Virus record (IMG/VR): IMGVR_UViG_3300030106_006139
Location: 1-28,778 of that record
Strand: one strand, 5' to 3'
Source: a virus
Length of the DNA stretch: 28,778 nt
How positions within the stretch are numbered: the stretch's first letter is position 1; each line of letters starts with the position of its first letter. Both the position numbers and the translations under genes were made by a program. The notes below the pieces were generated by a model. The model saw only the letters and a list, made by a program, of their open reading frames with translations. It was not told the DNA's origin and did no database searches. Of this stretch, positions 1 to 7,957 are shown in pieces.

Positions 1-240
1 CATAATAAAAAATCTAAATTCAAATCTAACTTAGGGTATCTGTGGCACAATGTTCGCAATCTGCTTATAGATTACCCGAAAAACCTACAAATCATTTTTG
101 CACACAATAGAGCAGGAGCTAAAAAAATCATTCCACTAATTCTGCACTATGGAGACGGATTGTGGAATACAGATTTACAATATTTTATAGACGAACGAAT
201 AAATGTCTTGGAAAAAGGGAAAACAAGGATATCGGTTTGA
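1..240 (+). CDS. C-terminal end of an unidentified phage protein (5' truncated)
   Basis: An open frame runs from the first base of the window to a TGA at 238-240, giving the last 79 residues of a protein whose start lies outside. The visible part is basic and mixed alpha/beta, with segments such as YLWHNVRNLLIDYP and NLQIIFAHNRAGAKK. I do not recognise the family. Its last 38 bases overlap the start of the terminase gene in another frame, which suggests translational coupling. By position it could be a small terminase subunit, but no helix-turn-helix is visible in this tail end, so this is only a positional guess. It is too short and edge-truncated to judge further. Confidence 0.5.
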   Translation, partial: HNKKSKFKSNLGYLWHNVRNLLIDYPKNLQIIFAHNRAGAKKIIPLILHYGDGLWNTDLQYFIDERINVLEKGKTRISV

Positions 241-2095
241 GCATTCGTCAGTTAAGCTGAACGAAGAGCTTTCGGCCATAGAAGATAGCATCAAAGAAGA
301 GGATGCTAAGTATTTGCTGTATAAGTTTCTACGGAACAATATAGCATTTACCTCTGAGTTATTTTTAGGGGTTAAATTATTTCCGTTTCAAGCAATGGCC
401 ATCAAAGGGATGATGGTTTCTGACTACTCCATGTTCGTATTTTCGCGGGGTATGTCGAAGACATTCTCTACAGCCATTTATGTTTTACTAGAGTGTCTGC
501 TTAATCCTAATGCAAATATAGGTGTTATTGCAGGTAGCTTTAGGCAATCAAAACAGATCTTCCAAAAGATGGAGGATATTGTTAGTAAACCCGAAGCTAG
601 TCTTTTAAAAGAGTGCGGTTTTAAAATAACCAAAGGAACTGACCAGTGGACATTAACTTTAGGTAAGGCTAGGGCGATAGCCCTTCCGTTAGCTAATGGT
701 GAAAGGCTCCGTGGATTTCGATTTAACAGGATTGTATTGGATGAGTTTTTAACTATACCTGAAAAGATATTCAATGAAGTTATTATACCATTTCTTGGTG
801 TGGTAGAAAACCCCACTGAGAGAGAGGAGTTATACAACTTAGAATCCAAATTAATCGACAAAGGCGAGATGAAGGAAAGAGACAGATATATCTGGCCTAA
901 CAACAAGTTAATAATTCTTTCATCTCCATCATTTAAGTTTGAATATATGTATAAACTTTATAAAAAATATGAAGAGTTGATATACGGGAATTCAGTAAAA
1001 GAGGGTGACGATGAGGACGATTTTAAAGATGATGCTTATAGGTTAATAATGCAGTTAAGTTATGACTGCGCTCCATCAAGACTATATGATCAAAACCTGC
1101 TTAAACAGGCTAAAGCCACTATGAGTGAAATGCAGTTTAAGAGAGAATTTGGAGCACAATTTATAGATGAAAGTGATGGATATTTTAGATTATCAAAAAT
1201 GGCGGCTTGCACGATACCAGATGGAGAGTTTCCCGCAGTTGAGGTTGTGGGCAACCCCAGTGATGAATACTTGTTATCTTTTGACCCAAACTGGGCTGGC
1301 AATACAAGTGCCGACCATTTTGCAATGCATGTTTACAAAATAGATAGAGACGCGCAAAAAGTCTGCGTAGTTCATGGATATGCCATAGCTGGAGTTTCTC
1401 TAAAGCAGCATATGGAGTATTTCTTATACTTAATACAACATTTTAATATTGTTGGTATATGCGGTGACTATAATGGAGGGGTTCAGTTTATAAATTCTTG
1501 CAACGAGAGTGCTTTGTTTAAAAAGGAAAATATAAACATAGGGGTTATTGATGTTGATTTAGAGAAGCCAGAAAACTGGCATTCAGACATTTTATCTTTT
1601 AAAAATCAATATAACAGAAAAGGAAGAAACTACTGCATCTTAAGGAAACCCACATCAAACTGGATAAGAAATGCTAATGAAATGTTACAGGCTGCTATAG
1701 ATCATAAAAGAATATTATTTGCTTCTAGGGCTGTGGATGCTCATTTTGACGAACAAAGGAAAAAGAATTTACCAATAGAAAAACTAAAGTGGGATATAAA
1801 AGCGCCAAAGGCTTCTAAGGGAGCAATGATGATCGACTTAATTGATCATCAAAAGTATGTGGTTGAACTTACAAAGTCAGAATGTGCTAATATTGAGGTC
1901 ATAGCTAACCCACAAGGATCTCAGTCTTTTAATCTACCTCAAAACCTCAGAAGGCAAAAGGGGCCGAACAGAGCTAGAAAAGACTCATATTCTTCCTTAG
2001 TTTTAGGCAATTGGTTCGCTAAGGTGTTTTTTGATTCAGAAAACGCCTCAGAGGAGAAAAAACCCCAAGGAACATTTATTCCTTTTGCAATTTGA
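203..2095 (+). CDS. Terminase large subunit (packaging ATPase and nuclease)
   Basis: This is the DNA-packaging motor, which translocates DNA into the prohead through the portal and cuts the concatemer. The 630 residues have the expected two-domain order. The N-terminal ATPase shows a phage-type Walker A, SRGMSKT at 81-87, a Walker B, RIVLDE at 176-181 with D180/E181, and a coupling-type motif LIILSSPSF around 236-244. The C-terminal RNase H-like nuclease shows acidic residues in the right contexts: D361 in LLSFDPNW, D422 in GICGDYNGG, and D545 or D548 in MMIDLIDHQ. Length is normal for the family. The start at ATG 203 follows a TAA and has no clear Shine-Dalgarno sequence. It lies directly upstream of the portal gene, the usual order. 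The family assignment is secure; the packaging strategy (cos, pac or other) cannot be read from this. Confidence 0.95.
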   Translation: MSWKKGKQGYRFEHSSVKLNEELSAIEDSIKEEDAKYLLYKFLRNNIAFTSELFLGVKLFPFQAMAIKGMMVSDYSMFVFSRGMSKTFSTAIYVLLECLLNPNANIGVIAGSFRQSKQIFQKMEDIVSKPEASLLKECGFKITKGTDQWTLTLGKARAIALPLANGERLRGFRFNRIVLDEFLTIPEKIFNEVIIPFLGVVENPTEREELYNLESKLIDKGEMKERDRYIWPNNKLIILSSPSFKFEYMYKLYKKYEELIYGNSVKEGDDEDDFKDDAYRLIMQLSYDCAPSRLYDQNLLKQAKATMSEMQFKREFGAQFIDESDGYFRLSKMAACTIPDGEFPAVEVVGNPSDEYLLSFDPNWAGNTSADHFAMHVYKIDRDAQKVCVVHGYAIAGVSLKQHMEYFLYLIQHFNIVGICGDYNGGVQFINSCNESALFKKENINIGVIDVDLEKPENWHSDILSFKNQYNRKGRNYCILRKPTSNWIRNANEMLQAAIDHKRILFASRAVDAHFDEQRKKNLPIEKLKWDIKAPKASKGAMMIDLIDHQKYVVELTKSECANIEVIANPQGSQSFNLPQNLRRQKGPNRARKDSYSSLVLGNWFAKVFFDSENASEEKKPQGTFIPFAI

Positions 2096-2138
2096 AAAGT
2101 TTAAAAGTAACTTTTATAACTTTAGTGTAAACTTTGAT

Positions 2139-4121
2139 ATGCCTCGTAAATATACCAAAAGATCAGAATACTGGAGTAAGTTCAAAAAGAGTGAGTCCTC
2201 TCTTGAGGGTTTAACAAAAATGAACAACAACGAGGAGGCTGGTCCAGAGCTTATAGGTGATGCTATTTTCACATCCAGCGAGGCTTCTAGGCTTAGCTCG
2301 CCAAATACTAGAACCGCAGCCAGAACTAATGCTGCGGCGAGGAATGGTTTGGGGGGAGGATTTGATAATATTAAAAATGGAATTTTACCCTTCAATTACG
2401 CAAAAGATTCGGCAGATGCGCGAGAGGCTATAGAGCTTTGCCAGAAAGCTTATTTTAATATATCTTCTTTTAGGGGAACTGTAGATCTTTTATCGGAATT
2501 TGCTAACTCTGAATTATATATCGAAGGTGGTAGCGAGAAATCTAGAAAATTTGTAGAAGCTTGGTTTAAGAGAATCAAGATGCATGACATGAAGGCGCAG
2601 TATTTTAGAGAATACTATCGCTCTGGAAATGTTTTCTTTTATCGTTTAGATGGAAAAATTCCATTAAAGAATTCTCAGAAAATGCTGGAGGCTTATGGGG
2701 CTAGTAGTAGGAAAGAAATCCCAATAAAGTATTTATTAATCAATCCAACAGACATCGCAACAAAGGGTTCTATATCTTTTAGTGGGTATGAATATTTTAA
2801 GGTTCTCTCTCCATTTGAGATAGCAAGATTACAAAAGCCAGAGACAGATCATGAGTTAGAGATGTTTCAATCCTTACCTGAAGACGTTAAAAAAATGTTA
2901 GCTTCGGGTCAAACTTCTTACTCTATGGCTAGAGTGCAAATCAAATTAGATCCCAAGTTACTGCATGTAGTTTTTTCTAAAAAACAGGATTATGAGCCTT
3001 TGGCTATTCCAGTTGGTTATTCCGTGTTGGATGATTTAAATAGAAAAATAGAATTAAAAAACATTGATCAGGCAATTAGCAGGTCTATCGAAAATGTTGT
3101 TTTACTTGTAACTATGGGGAATGAGCCAGAAAAAGGAGGGGTAAATCATAAGAACCTAGCTGCAATGCAGCAAATCTTTAAAAACCAAAGTGTTGGTCGA
3201 GTCCTTGTATCTGATTATACAACAAAAGCTGATTTCATAATTCCTGATATACGCAAGGTTGTTGGGCCTGATAAATATGAGGTCATAAACAAAGATATTG
3301 AAGACGGGTTACAAAACGTATTGATAGGCGATTCTAAATACTCTGATGCACAAATGAAAATGAAAGTATTCTTCCAAAGATTAGAAGAGTCTAGAATTTC
3401 ATTTTTAAATGATTTTATTAATCCAGAGATAAGAAGAGTTTGTAAGTCTGCTGGATTGAGGTCATGGCCTGTTGCTAAATTTTCTAGAACTGATACAATG
3501 GACGATTCTAACTTAGCTAAGTTAGCCACAAGGCTCATGGAGCTTGGTGTGCTGACCCCAGAGCAAGGAATGAAGGTTGTTCACACTGGATCGTTCCCAG
3601 AAGCAAAAGATATGCGGAAAGCTCAAGACAAGTTTAAAGAGGATAGGGAAAATGGACACTACATGCCATTAGTGAACACAATTAATCTTTATAACGAGGG
3701 AGAAGAGGGTGGAGACCCAGAACCTAAAGATGCTCAAAAACCTGAGGAAAAGCCAATATCGCCATCAGGGGGAAGACCTATGGGTGTTTCTAATTCTAAT
3801 AAATTCTCTAAGAAGCATATTGTTGAGGCAACTAAAAAACTAAATGAGTTTGAGTTATTAGCGTTCAGAGAGTTTGCCTCTAAGTTCGGTATTAAGAGAA
3901 TGTCTAAACAAAAAAAGGAGATGGTCGCTCAAGTCTGTGAATCAATTGTTATAGCCAAGGAATCTACTGATTGGGAATCAACATTAGCAGAAGTTGTCAA
4001 AGATTTAGATAAGCTAACAGACTTAAATGTTCATGAAAAAATACTAGAACTAGGGTCTGAGCATCAGTTAGATGATCTATCTTCTGCAATTTTATATCAT
4101 TCTACCCAAATTTCTGTGTAA
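2139..4121 (+). CDS. Portal protein
   Basis: The portal is the dodecameric ring at one capsid vertex through which DNA enters and leaves and on which the neck is built. Evidence is position (terminase before it, protease/scaffold and capsid after it), size (660 residues from ATG 2139), and a mixed helical/beta middle with a long helical stretch around NRKIELKNIDQAISRSIENV, in the place of the portal stem and wing. The frame stays open back to an ATG at 2031 inside the terminase gene. I prefer 2139 because the first 36 residues of the longer version only translate terminase-overlap and leader DNA, and because GTGTAA lies 14 bases upstream of 2139, exactly as for the next gene. The C-terminus carries a Pro/Glu-rich linker, then about 110 helical residues. 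This tail is unusual and could contact scaffold. No motif proves the call. Confidence 0.85.
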   Translation: MPRKYTKRSEYWSKFKKSESSLEGLTKMNNNEEAGPELIGDAIFTSSEASRLSSPNTRTAARTNAAARNGLGGGFDNIKNGILPFNYAKDSADAREAIELCQKAYFNISSFRGTVDLLSEFANSELYIEGGSEKSRKFVEAWFKRIKMHDMKAQYFREYYRSGNVFFYRLDGKIPLKNSQKMLEAYGASSRKEIPIKYLLINPTDIATKGSISFSGYEYFKVLSPFEIARLQKPETDHELEMFQSLPEDVKKMLASGQTSYSMARVQIKLDPKLLHVVFSKKQDYEPLAIPVGYSVLDDLNRKIELKNIDQAISRSIENVVLLVTMGNEPEKGGVNHKNLAAMQQIFKNQSVGRVLVSDYTTKADFIIPDIRKVVGPDKYEVINKDIEDGLQNVLIGDSKYSDAQMKMKVFFQRLEESRISFLNDFINPEIRRVCKSAGLRSWPVAKFSRTDTMDDSNLAKLATRLMELGVLTPEQGMKVVHTGSFPEAKDMRKAQDKFKEDRENGHYMPLVNTINLYNEGEEGGDPEPKDAQKPEEKPISPSGGRPMGVSNSNKFSKKHIVEATKKLNEFELLAFREFASKFGIKRMSKQKKEMVAQVCESIVIAKESTDWESTLAEVVKDLDKLTDLNVHEKILELGSEHQLDDLSSAILYHSTQISV

Positions 4122-4129
4122 GAAGAAGT

Positions 4130-5638
4130 ATGTCATTGGATGATTTTAACATTTGTTTATTTGAAGGCTCGGTAAAAAAGATAAGCGAAGAAGAATTTGA
4201 GTCATTTGGTCTTTCAGAAGGAACTATTCAAGAGGCGGCACAATCATTGTTGCCTGATGATTTTAATCCTGAAGAAAACATTGATGTATTACCTGTAGTC
4301 TTTAATTTAGCAAAGGTTAATGAATTCAATAAAAACGGAGACGGCATAGATGCTAAAACTGCTGTAGCCGCTGTAAAAAGATTTATCAATAAGCCAATAA
4401 ATATTGAGCATAAAAAAGATAAAATTGTTGGTCACATGATCAATGCGTCCTTCTCAGATCGAGAGTTTGACTTTAAAAACAACGATATTGAATCTTACGC
4501 CGACAAAAAGGAACCCTTTTACATCAACGCGGCTGGACTTATCTATAGTCAAATATATCCAGAGCTAGCTCAAGCCATATCAGAAGCTTCTGATGAGGAT
4601 GATGAGTCTTACCAAAGCATATCCACTAGCTGGGAATTGGCTTTCAAAGATTTCGAAGTAGCCGTAGGATCTAATCTTTTAAAAGATTCTACAATAGTAA
4701 ATGGTGCCGAAAAAAACGACCTAAAGCAATATATCAAGGGGTTGGGCGGCAAAGGAAAAAACGAAAACGGCGAGCTTGTTAACAGATTAATTGTTGGTCA
4801 AACATATCCATTAGGGGCAGCATTAACTAAAAACCCTGCTGCTTCTGTTCGAGGTGTTTATACTTCTGAAAAAACAACTAAACAGGAAAGTGTAGAAAAA
4901 ATTTCCCGAAATACTAATATTAATGTAAAGACTGACAAATTAAAAAACATTTTTAATATGGATAAAGAACAATTCGACCAACTTATTACTCAGTTGTCAA
5001 AGAGCGTTGCTTCCGCTGTGAAGGAAGGTTCAGAGGCTAAAACTGTTTCAGAGAGTATCCGAGATACTCTCGTAGAGCACAACGAGTCTTGGACAGCCAA
5101 GATGGAAGTTGAAAAGGAAGCTAAGGCAAAAGCTGAAGCTGAGCTTGAAGAGTTAAAAGACTCTTTTAAGCAGACGAAAGAAGAACTCGATTCCCTCAAG
5201 AGCGATGTCGAAGCAAAAGCTGCGGTCGATCTCTTTAATGATCGCATGAACTTCGTTGATAATGACTATGACCTTAACGAAAAGGAAATGGCTCTTGTTA
5301 CCGCTGAAGTGAAGGAGTTGGGTAGTTCTGAAGAAGATTTTAATTCCTATAAGGAAAAACTTGAAGTTATTTTTGCTCACAAGCTCAAAAAGAATATCGA
5401 GGCTCAAGAGGCAGACATTAAAGCTCGCATTGAGGAAGCTGTTGCTAATCGCGAAGAAGGCGAAGAAGACGGTGACCCAGAAGAGGGCGAAGATGAAGCT
5501 GAAGAGAAGCCTGAAGAAGAGCTTGAGGCAGAGGGAGACGAGGCAGAAGCTGCCATCCCTAATAATAACGCTGAAGCAAGTGAAAGTATTTCTTTAGTCG
5601 ATAGACTTAAGAAGAGCTTCGAAGTCGAAGTTTCTTAA
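4130..5638 (+). CDS. Prohead maturation protease fused to scaffold protein
   Basis: This is a two-part protein of 502 residues. Residues about 50-245 look like a prohead serine protease: a conserved-looking INKPINIEHKKDKIVG segment with His94, followed by a serine-rich strand SYQSISTSWELAF (S163, S165 and S167 are candidate nucleophiles). Such enzymes cleave scaffold and capsid after assembly. Residues 277-502 look like scaffold: heptad-rich charged helices (about 300-360 and 385-440), then a very acidic stretch at about 445-485 and a basic C-terminal helix LVDRLKKSF that could bind capsid. The start follows AAGAAG, a weak Shine-Dalgarno, with GTGTAA 14 bases upstream. The protease/scaffold fusion just before capsid genes is a known arrangement, as in lambda gpC/Nu3. 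The exact catalytic triad is inferred. Confidence 0.8.
   Translation: MSLDDFNICLFEGSVKKISEEEFESFGLSEGTIQEAAQSLLPDDFNPEENIDVLPVVFNLAKVNEFNKNGDGIDAKTAVAAVKRFINKPINIEHKKDKIVGHMINASFSDREFDFKNNDIESYADKKEPFYINAAGLIYSQIYPELAQAISEASDEDDESYQSISTSWELAFKDFEVAVGSNLLKDSTIVNGAEKNDLKQYIKGLGGKGKNENGELVNRLIVGQTYPLGAALTKNPAASVRGVYTSEKTTKQESVEKISRNTNINVKTDKLKNIFNMDKEQFDQLITQLSKSVASAVKEGSEAKTVSESIRDTLVEHNESWTAKMEVEKEAKAKAEAELEELKDSFKQTKEELDSLKSDVEAKAAVDLFNDRMNFVDNDYDLNEKEMALVTAEVKELGSSEEDFNSYKEKLEVIFAHKLKKNIEAQEADIKARIEEAVANREEGEEDGDPEEGEDEAEEKPEEELEAEGDEAEAAIPNNNAEASESISLVDRLKKSFEVEVS
4958..5638 (+). CDS. Probable nested scaffold protein (internal start)
   Basis: In-frame ATG 4958 (Met277 of the longer product) opens a 226-residue protein, beginning MDKEQFDQLITQLSK, that contains only the helical and acidic scaffold part. 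Codon choice changes close to this point. Upstream leucine is mostly TTA and the style is AT-rich; downstream CTT/CTC, GAG, AAG and CGN become common, matching the highly expressed decoration and capsid genes. The start is preceded by an A/T-rich tract like other starts here, with no Shine-Dalgarno. Lambda Nu3 within gpC is the established precedent for making extra scaffold this way. Independent initiation is inferred; without it, the scaffold could be freed by protease cleavage instead. Confidence 0.5.
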   Translation: MDKEQFDQLITQLSKSVASAVKEGSEAKTVSESIRDTLVEHNESWTAKMEVEKEAKAKAEAELEELKDSFKQTKEELDSLKSDVEAKAAVDLFNDRMNFVDNDYDLNEKEMALVTAEVKELGSSEEDFNSYKEKLEVIFAHKLKKNIEAQEADIKARIEEAVANREEGEEDGDPEEGEDEAEEKPEEELEAEGDEAEAAIPNNNAEASESISLVDRLKKSFEVEVS

Positions 5639-5661
5639 TTTAAACACAACTATTATTAATC

Positions 5662-6291
5662 ATGGCAAACGAAATTACACGTTTACTGCCCTTCCGTCAA
5701 TACGACGAGAATGATGTTATTAACTTCTATTCTCTCGATACGGTAACGGGCGAGGCGGGTTCTGTTGTGCAAGTTAGCTCTGCTAACTTGAGCACTGAGC
5801 CTACTCAATTCGTAGAAAGAACCGATTCGGATTCTTATGATGCTACGCAAGGTCATGCGCTTTCCCTTTACCCCGAAGTCCCTTACAAGGTGACTAAAAG
5901 CACGGGGACGGGGGCTGCTGTAAGACCTTTAGGGATTCTTTTGCGCGATGTTCGCAATAAAGATGAAAATGGAGAGAACCTTTTATACTACCCAGAAAAG
6001 AAAGAAGAACTTCAGTGTGTTGTATCTGGTGAGGCAGTTCCTGTCGCCACTAAAGGTATCTTCACAATGAATGCTAAGGCTTTCAGTCGCGGTGTTACTC
6101 CCAGTGTGGGGCAATTCGCGCAAGCTGGCCCGAATGGAACTGTGACTGGTGTTACGCCAACTGCGGCTAACCACCACACTCATCACGTTCATTCTATCGG
6201 TAAGTTCATCGGAACTGGTCTTAGGGAATCTCAGTCAAGCACTGATGCTTTTGCGGGTGCATATGCTCTACTTCAACTTAACTGCTTATAA
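5662..6291 (+). CDS. Probable capsid decoration / head-stabilisation protein
   Basis: This 209-residue protein sits between the scaffold and the major capsid gene, the usual place for a head decoration protein that binds the outside of the expanded shell. It is predicted beta-rich and Gly/Thr/Ser-rich. A mid-segment (VRPLGILLRDVRN, then LQCVVSGEAVPVATKG) resembles the small barrel layout common in decoration proteins: a ligand-like strand, then 'GEAVPV' before the C-terminal strands. A histidine cluster HHTHHVH lies at 171-177. Codon use is optimised (CTT, GGT, CGC frequent), implying high expression. The start at ATG 5662 has an A/T-rich leader without Shine-Dalgarno. The call is positional plus composition; it could instead be a minor head protein or head fibre base. 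Confidence 0.6.
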   Translation: MANEITRLLPFRQYDENDVINFYSLDTVTGEAGSVVQVSSANLSTEPTQFVERTDSDSYDATQGHALSLYPEVPYKVTKSTGTGAAVRPLGILLRDVRNKDENGENLLYYPEKKEELQCVVSGEAVPVATKGIFTMNAKAFSRGVTPSVGQFAQAGPNGTVTGVTPTAANHHTHHVHSIGKFIGTGLRESQSSTDAFAGAYALLQLNCL

Positions 6292-6300
6292 TTTACGATC

Positions 6301-7446
6301 ATGAAAATCACTATTAAAAGAACTGAAGATCAGTTGGCTCTTATTAGGGCAATGGGATCTAATAATCGTGAAGAAGCTTATGAGGCACAGGCAGCAGTCG
6401 CTGACTTACTTGGACCAGTCATCTCTGAGGTGATTAACAACGCTCCTACTGTTGGAAACTTGTTCACCACTCTCACTTATGATTGGGACGATAACCCTTC
6501 CTTACCTCTTGATTTATTTCACGATATCACTGATGAGGACTACATTCAGGTGTATTCTCAGCAGGTAGCTGGGGGTCTTCCTTACAGTCAAGTCTTCCCC
6601 GCTCACAACGAACTCAAGTTCCAGACTTACACCTTGGACAGTGCTCTTGCGTTTGATCGCAAGTATGTCCGTAAGGCTCGTCTTGACGTTGTTAGCAAGA
6701 CTTTCACTAGGATGGCTCAGGAAATTCTTCTGAAGCAGGACCGCACGGCATTTAATGTCCTTGCGACTGCTCTTATTAAAGCAACCACTATTTCTGCCGC
6801 TGGTGGCTCTGCTGCCGCAGGAAATCACATTACAACCGCAAGTGCTACCGATAGGTTTGTCTTAGCTGACTTCAATAAGCTTATCACTCTTAGCAAGAGG
6901 ATTAATTCCTCGTTTGTTGGTGGAACTCCTGTTGGTGGCTCTAAAGCTGGTATCACTGATATCATGTGTTCACCAGAAATGGTTGAGCAACTCCGTGGCA
7001 TGGCTTACAACCCAATCAACACTGCTAATTCTCCTTCTGGGACAACTGGCGGTGATGGTTTTGTAGCACCAGATTCTCTCCGTGAGCAACTCTATAGTGC
7101 CGCTGGTCTTCCAGCTTTCTATGGAATTAACATCATGGAGCAACTGGAGCTTGGTAAGAGTCAACGCTTCAACAAGATTTTCGCAAGCATCAACGCCGCT
7201 GAAGGAAGCCCTGTTTCCAGCTTCGCGTCTGATGATGACGAAATTCTTATCGGAGTTGACCGCTCTAAGGACGCTCTTATTCGTCCTGTTGTTCTTGACG
7301 AGGGTAACACTGGCGATCTGTCAGTTCTCGTTGACGATCAGTTCTCTGTTCGTCAGAACAAGATCGGTTACTACGGAAAAGTCGAAGAGGGTCGTGTCTG
7401 TATTGATGACCGTGCTCTTGTTGGCTTGCACGTTGAGCTTAGCTAA
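6301..7446 (+). CDS. Major capsid protein
   Basis: This is the main shell protein, 381 residues. Support comes from its place directly after the scaffold and decoration genes, its typical length, and a capsid-like order: an N-terminal helical segment to about residue 45, a long E-loop-like beta stretch around FPAHNELKFQTYTLD, a spine helix around SKTFTRMAQEILLKQDRTAF, and a later P/A-domain part with IMCSPEMVEQLRGMAYN and the closing strands IGYYGKVEEGRVCIDD. Most arginines here use CGT/CGC, whereas neighbours mostly use AGA/AGG, and leucine uses CTT. This bias fits the most highly expressed protein of the virion. A strong terminator follows 25 bases after the stop. An HK97-type fold is expected for tailed phages but not proven here. 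Confidence 0.88.
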   Translation: MKITIKRTEDQLALIRAMGSNNREEAYEAQAAVADLLGPVISEVINNAPTVGNLFTTLTYDWDDNPSLPLDLFHDITDEDYIQVYSQQVAGGLPYSQVFPAHNELKFQTYTLDSALAFDRKYVRKARLDVVSKTFTRMAQEILLKQDRTAFNVLATALIKATTISAAGGSAAAGNHITTASATDRFVLADFNKLITLSKRINSSFVGGTPVGGSKAGITDIMCSPEMVEQLRGMAYNPINTANSPSGTTGGDGFVAPDSLREQLYSAAGLPAFYGINIMEQLELGKSQRFNKIFASINAAEGSPVSSFASDDDEILIGVDRSKDALIRPVVLDEGNTGDLSVLVDDQFSVRQNKIGYYGKVEEGRVCIDDRALVGLHVELS

Positions 7447-7471
7447 TTCAAGCTAAACAACCTTAAAAATC

Positions 7472-7505
7472 GAGCCACCCCTTTCGGGGGGTGGCTCTTT
7501 TTTTT
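7472..7505 (+). terminator. Strong intrinsic terminator after the capsid gene
   Basis: A perfect 10-bp GC-rich stem (7472-7481 with 7488-7497) encloses TTTCGG, which can close as a T-G pair around a UUCG tetraloop. Eight T residues follow (7498-7505). This is a textbook rho-independent terminator, placed so that most transcripts from the capsid genes stop before the neck genes. Confidence 0.93.
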
Positions 7506-7537
7506 GATTTTTTAAGTGTATATATATATTATAAGTT
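7504..7537 (+). promoter_or_regulatory. Candidate promoter upstream of the neck genes
   Basis: TTGATT at 7504-7509 is followed after 17 bases by TATTAT at 7527-7532, inside an alternating TA tract (7521-7534). A restart of transcription is expected here because a strong terminator lies just before. The -10-like box is only 5 bases from ATG 7538, so the message would be leaderless or nearly so, unless an upstream part of the TA tract is the true box. The 14-base TA tract matches 12 of 14 positions with the tract before 13086. Confidence 0.4.
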
Positions 7538-7954
7538 ATGGCTAAGAAAAAAAGTGCTAAAAAGAAGTCTGCAAAAAAGATTGATGCGACTCATTTGGAG
7601 GAGTTTGATGTAACCGATGGAAAAGATAGGACATCTAAAGAAAAACATATAGAAGAGACAAGAGAGCTAGAAGAGCTTTTAGGGGTTAATCAGTGCAACC
7701 CATATCAAACCTTAAGTAAGGAGGTTTTTGAGGACAGAATATCAAATGCCTCCGTAACCGAACTAACAGAGTTAGCCGTAAGAGTTGGTGTAACGCCAGC
7801 AAAAAATATTAGTTTATTAAAAAAGGATTTAATTAAATCTTTTGACATTTTTGCGACGAGACACAATGTTTCCGTGCAGGGTCAAGCTAAACCAATTATA
7901 GATCCGAGTTCCCCAGATTATGAATCTGCTGTAAAGTTATTTGGAGACATTTAA
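7538..7954 (+). CDS. Small basic-tailed head/neck protein, SAP/Rho-N-like motif
   Basis: This 138-residue protein begins with a lysine/alanine repeat (AKKKSAKKKSAKK, residues 2-14) like a histone H1-type tail, then a charged helical middle. Around residues 70-97 a helix-extended-loop-helix segment (VTELTELAVRVGV followed by NISLLKKDLIKSF) resembles SAP, LEM or Rho-N modules, which bind nucleic acid in other proteins. It ends with an acidic, Pro-containing tail. It is the first gene after the capsid terminator and is followed by the next gene after 3 bases. A role at the DNA-filled head or at the portal/neck is plausible, but I do not recognise a specific family. Confidence 0.6.
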   Translation: MAKKKSAKKKSAKKIDATHLEEFDVTDGKDRTSKEKHIEETRELEELLGVNQCNPYQTLSKEVFEDRISNASVTELTELAVRVGVTPAKNISLLKKDLIKSFDIFATRHNVSVQGQAKPIIDPSSPDYESAVKLFGDI

Positions 7955-7957
7955 CTT

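Noticed and set aside
478-906. 142-residue open frame on the minus strand inside the terminase gene
   Set aside because: It lies opposite the Walker A/B region of a secure gene, with no separate start context; it is a frame shadow.
2031-2138. Longer version of the portal protein starting at ATG 2031
   Set aside because: The added 36 residues translate the terminase end and an AT-rich leader, and GTGTAA stands at the same distance from 2139 as it does for the next gene; 2139 is the better start.
5361-5597. Lysine/arginine-rich 78-residue open frame within the scaffold
   Set aside because: It is the off-frame reading of Glu/Lys/Ala repeats in the scaffold coding sequence.
7082-7456. 124-residue open frame overlapping the end of the capsid gene
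   Set aside because: It is a shadow of the codon-optimised capsid gene in another frame.
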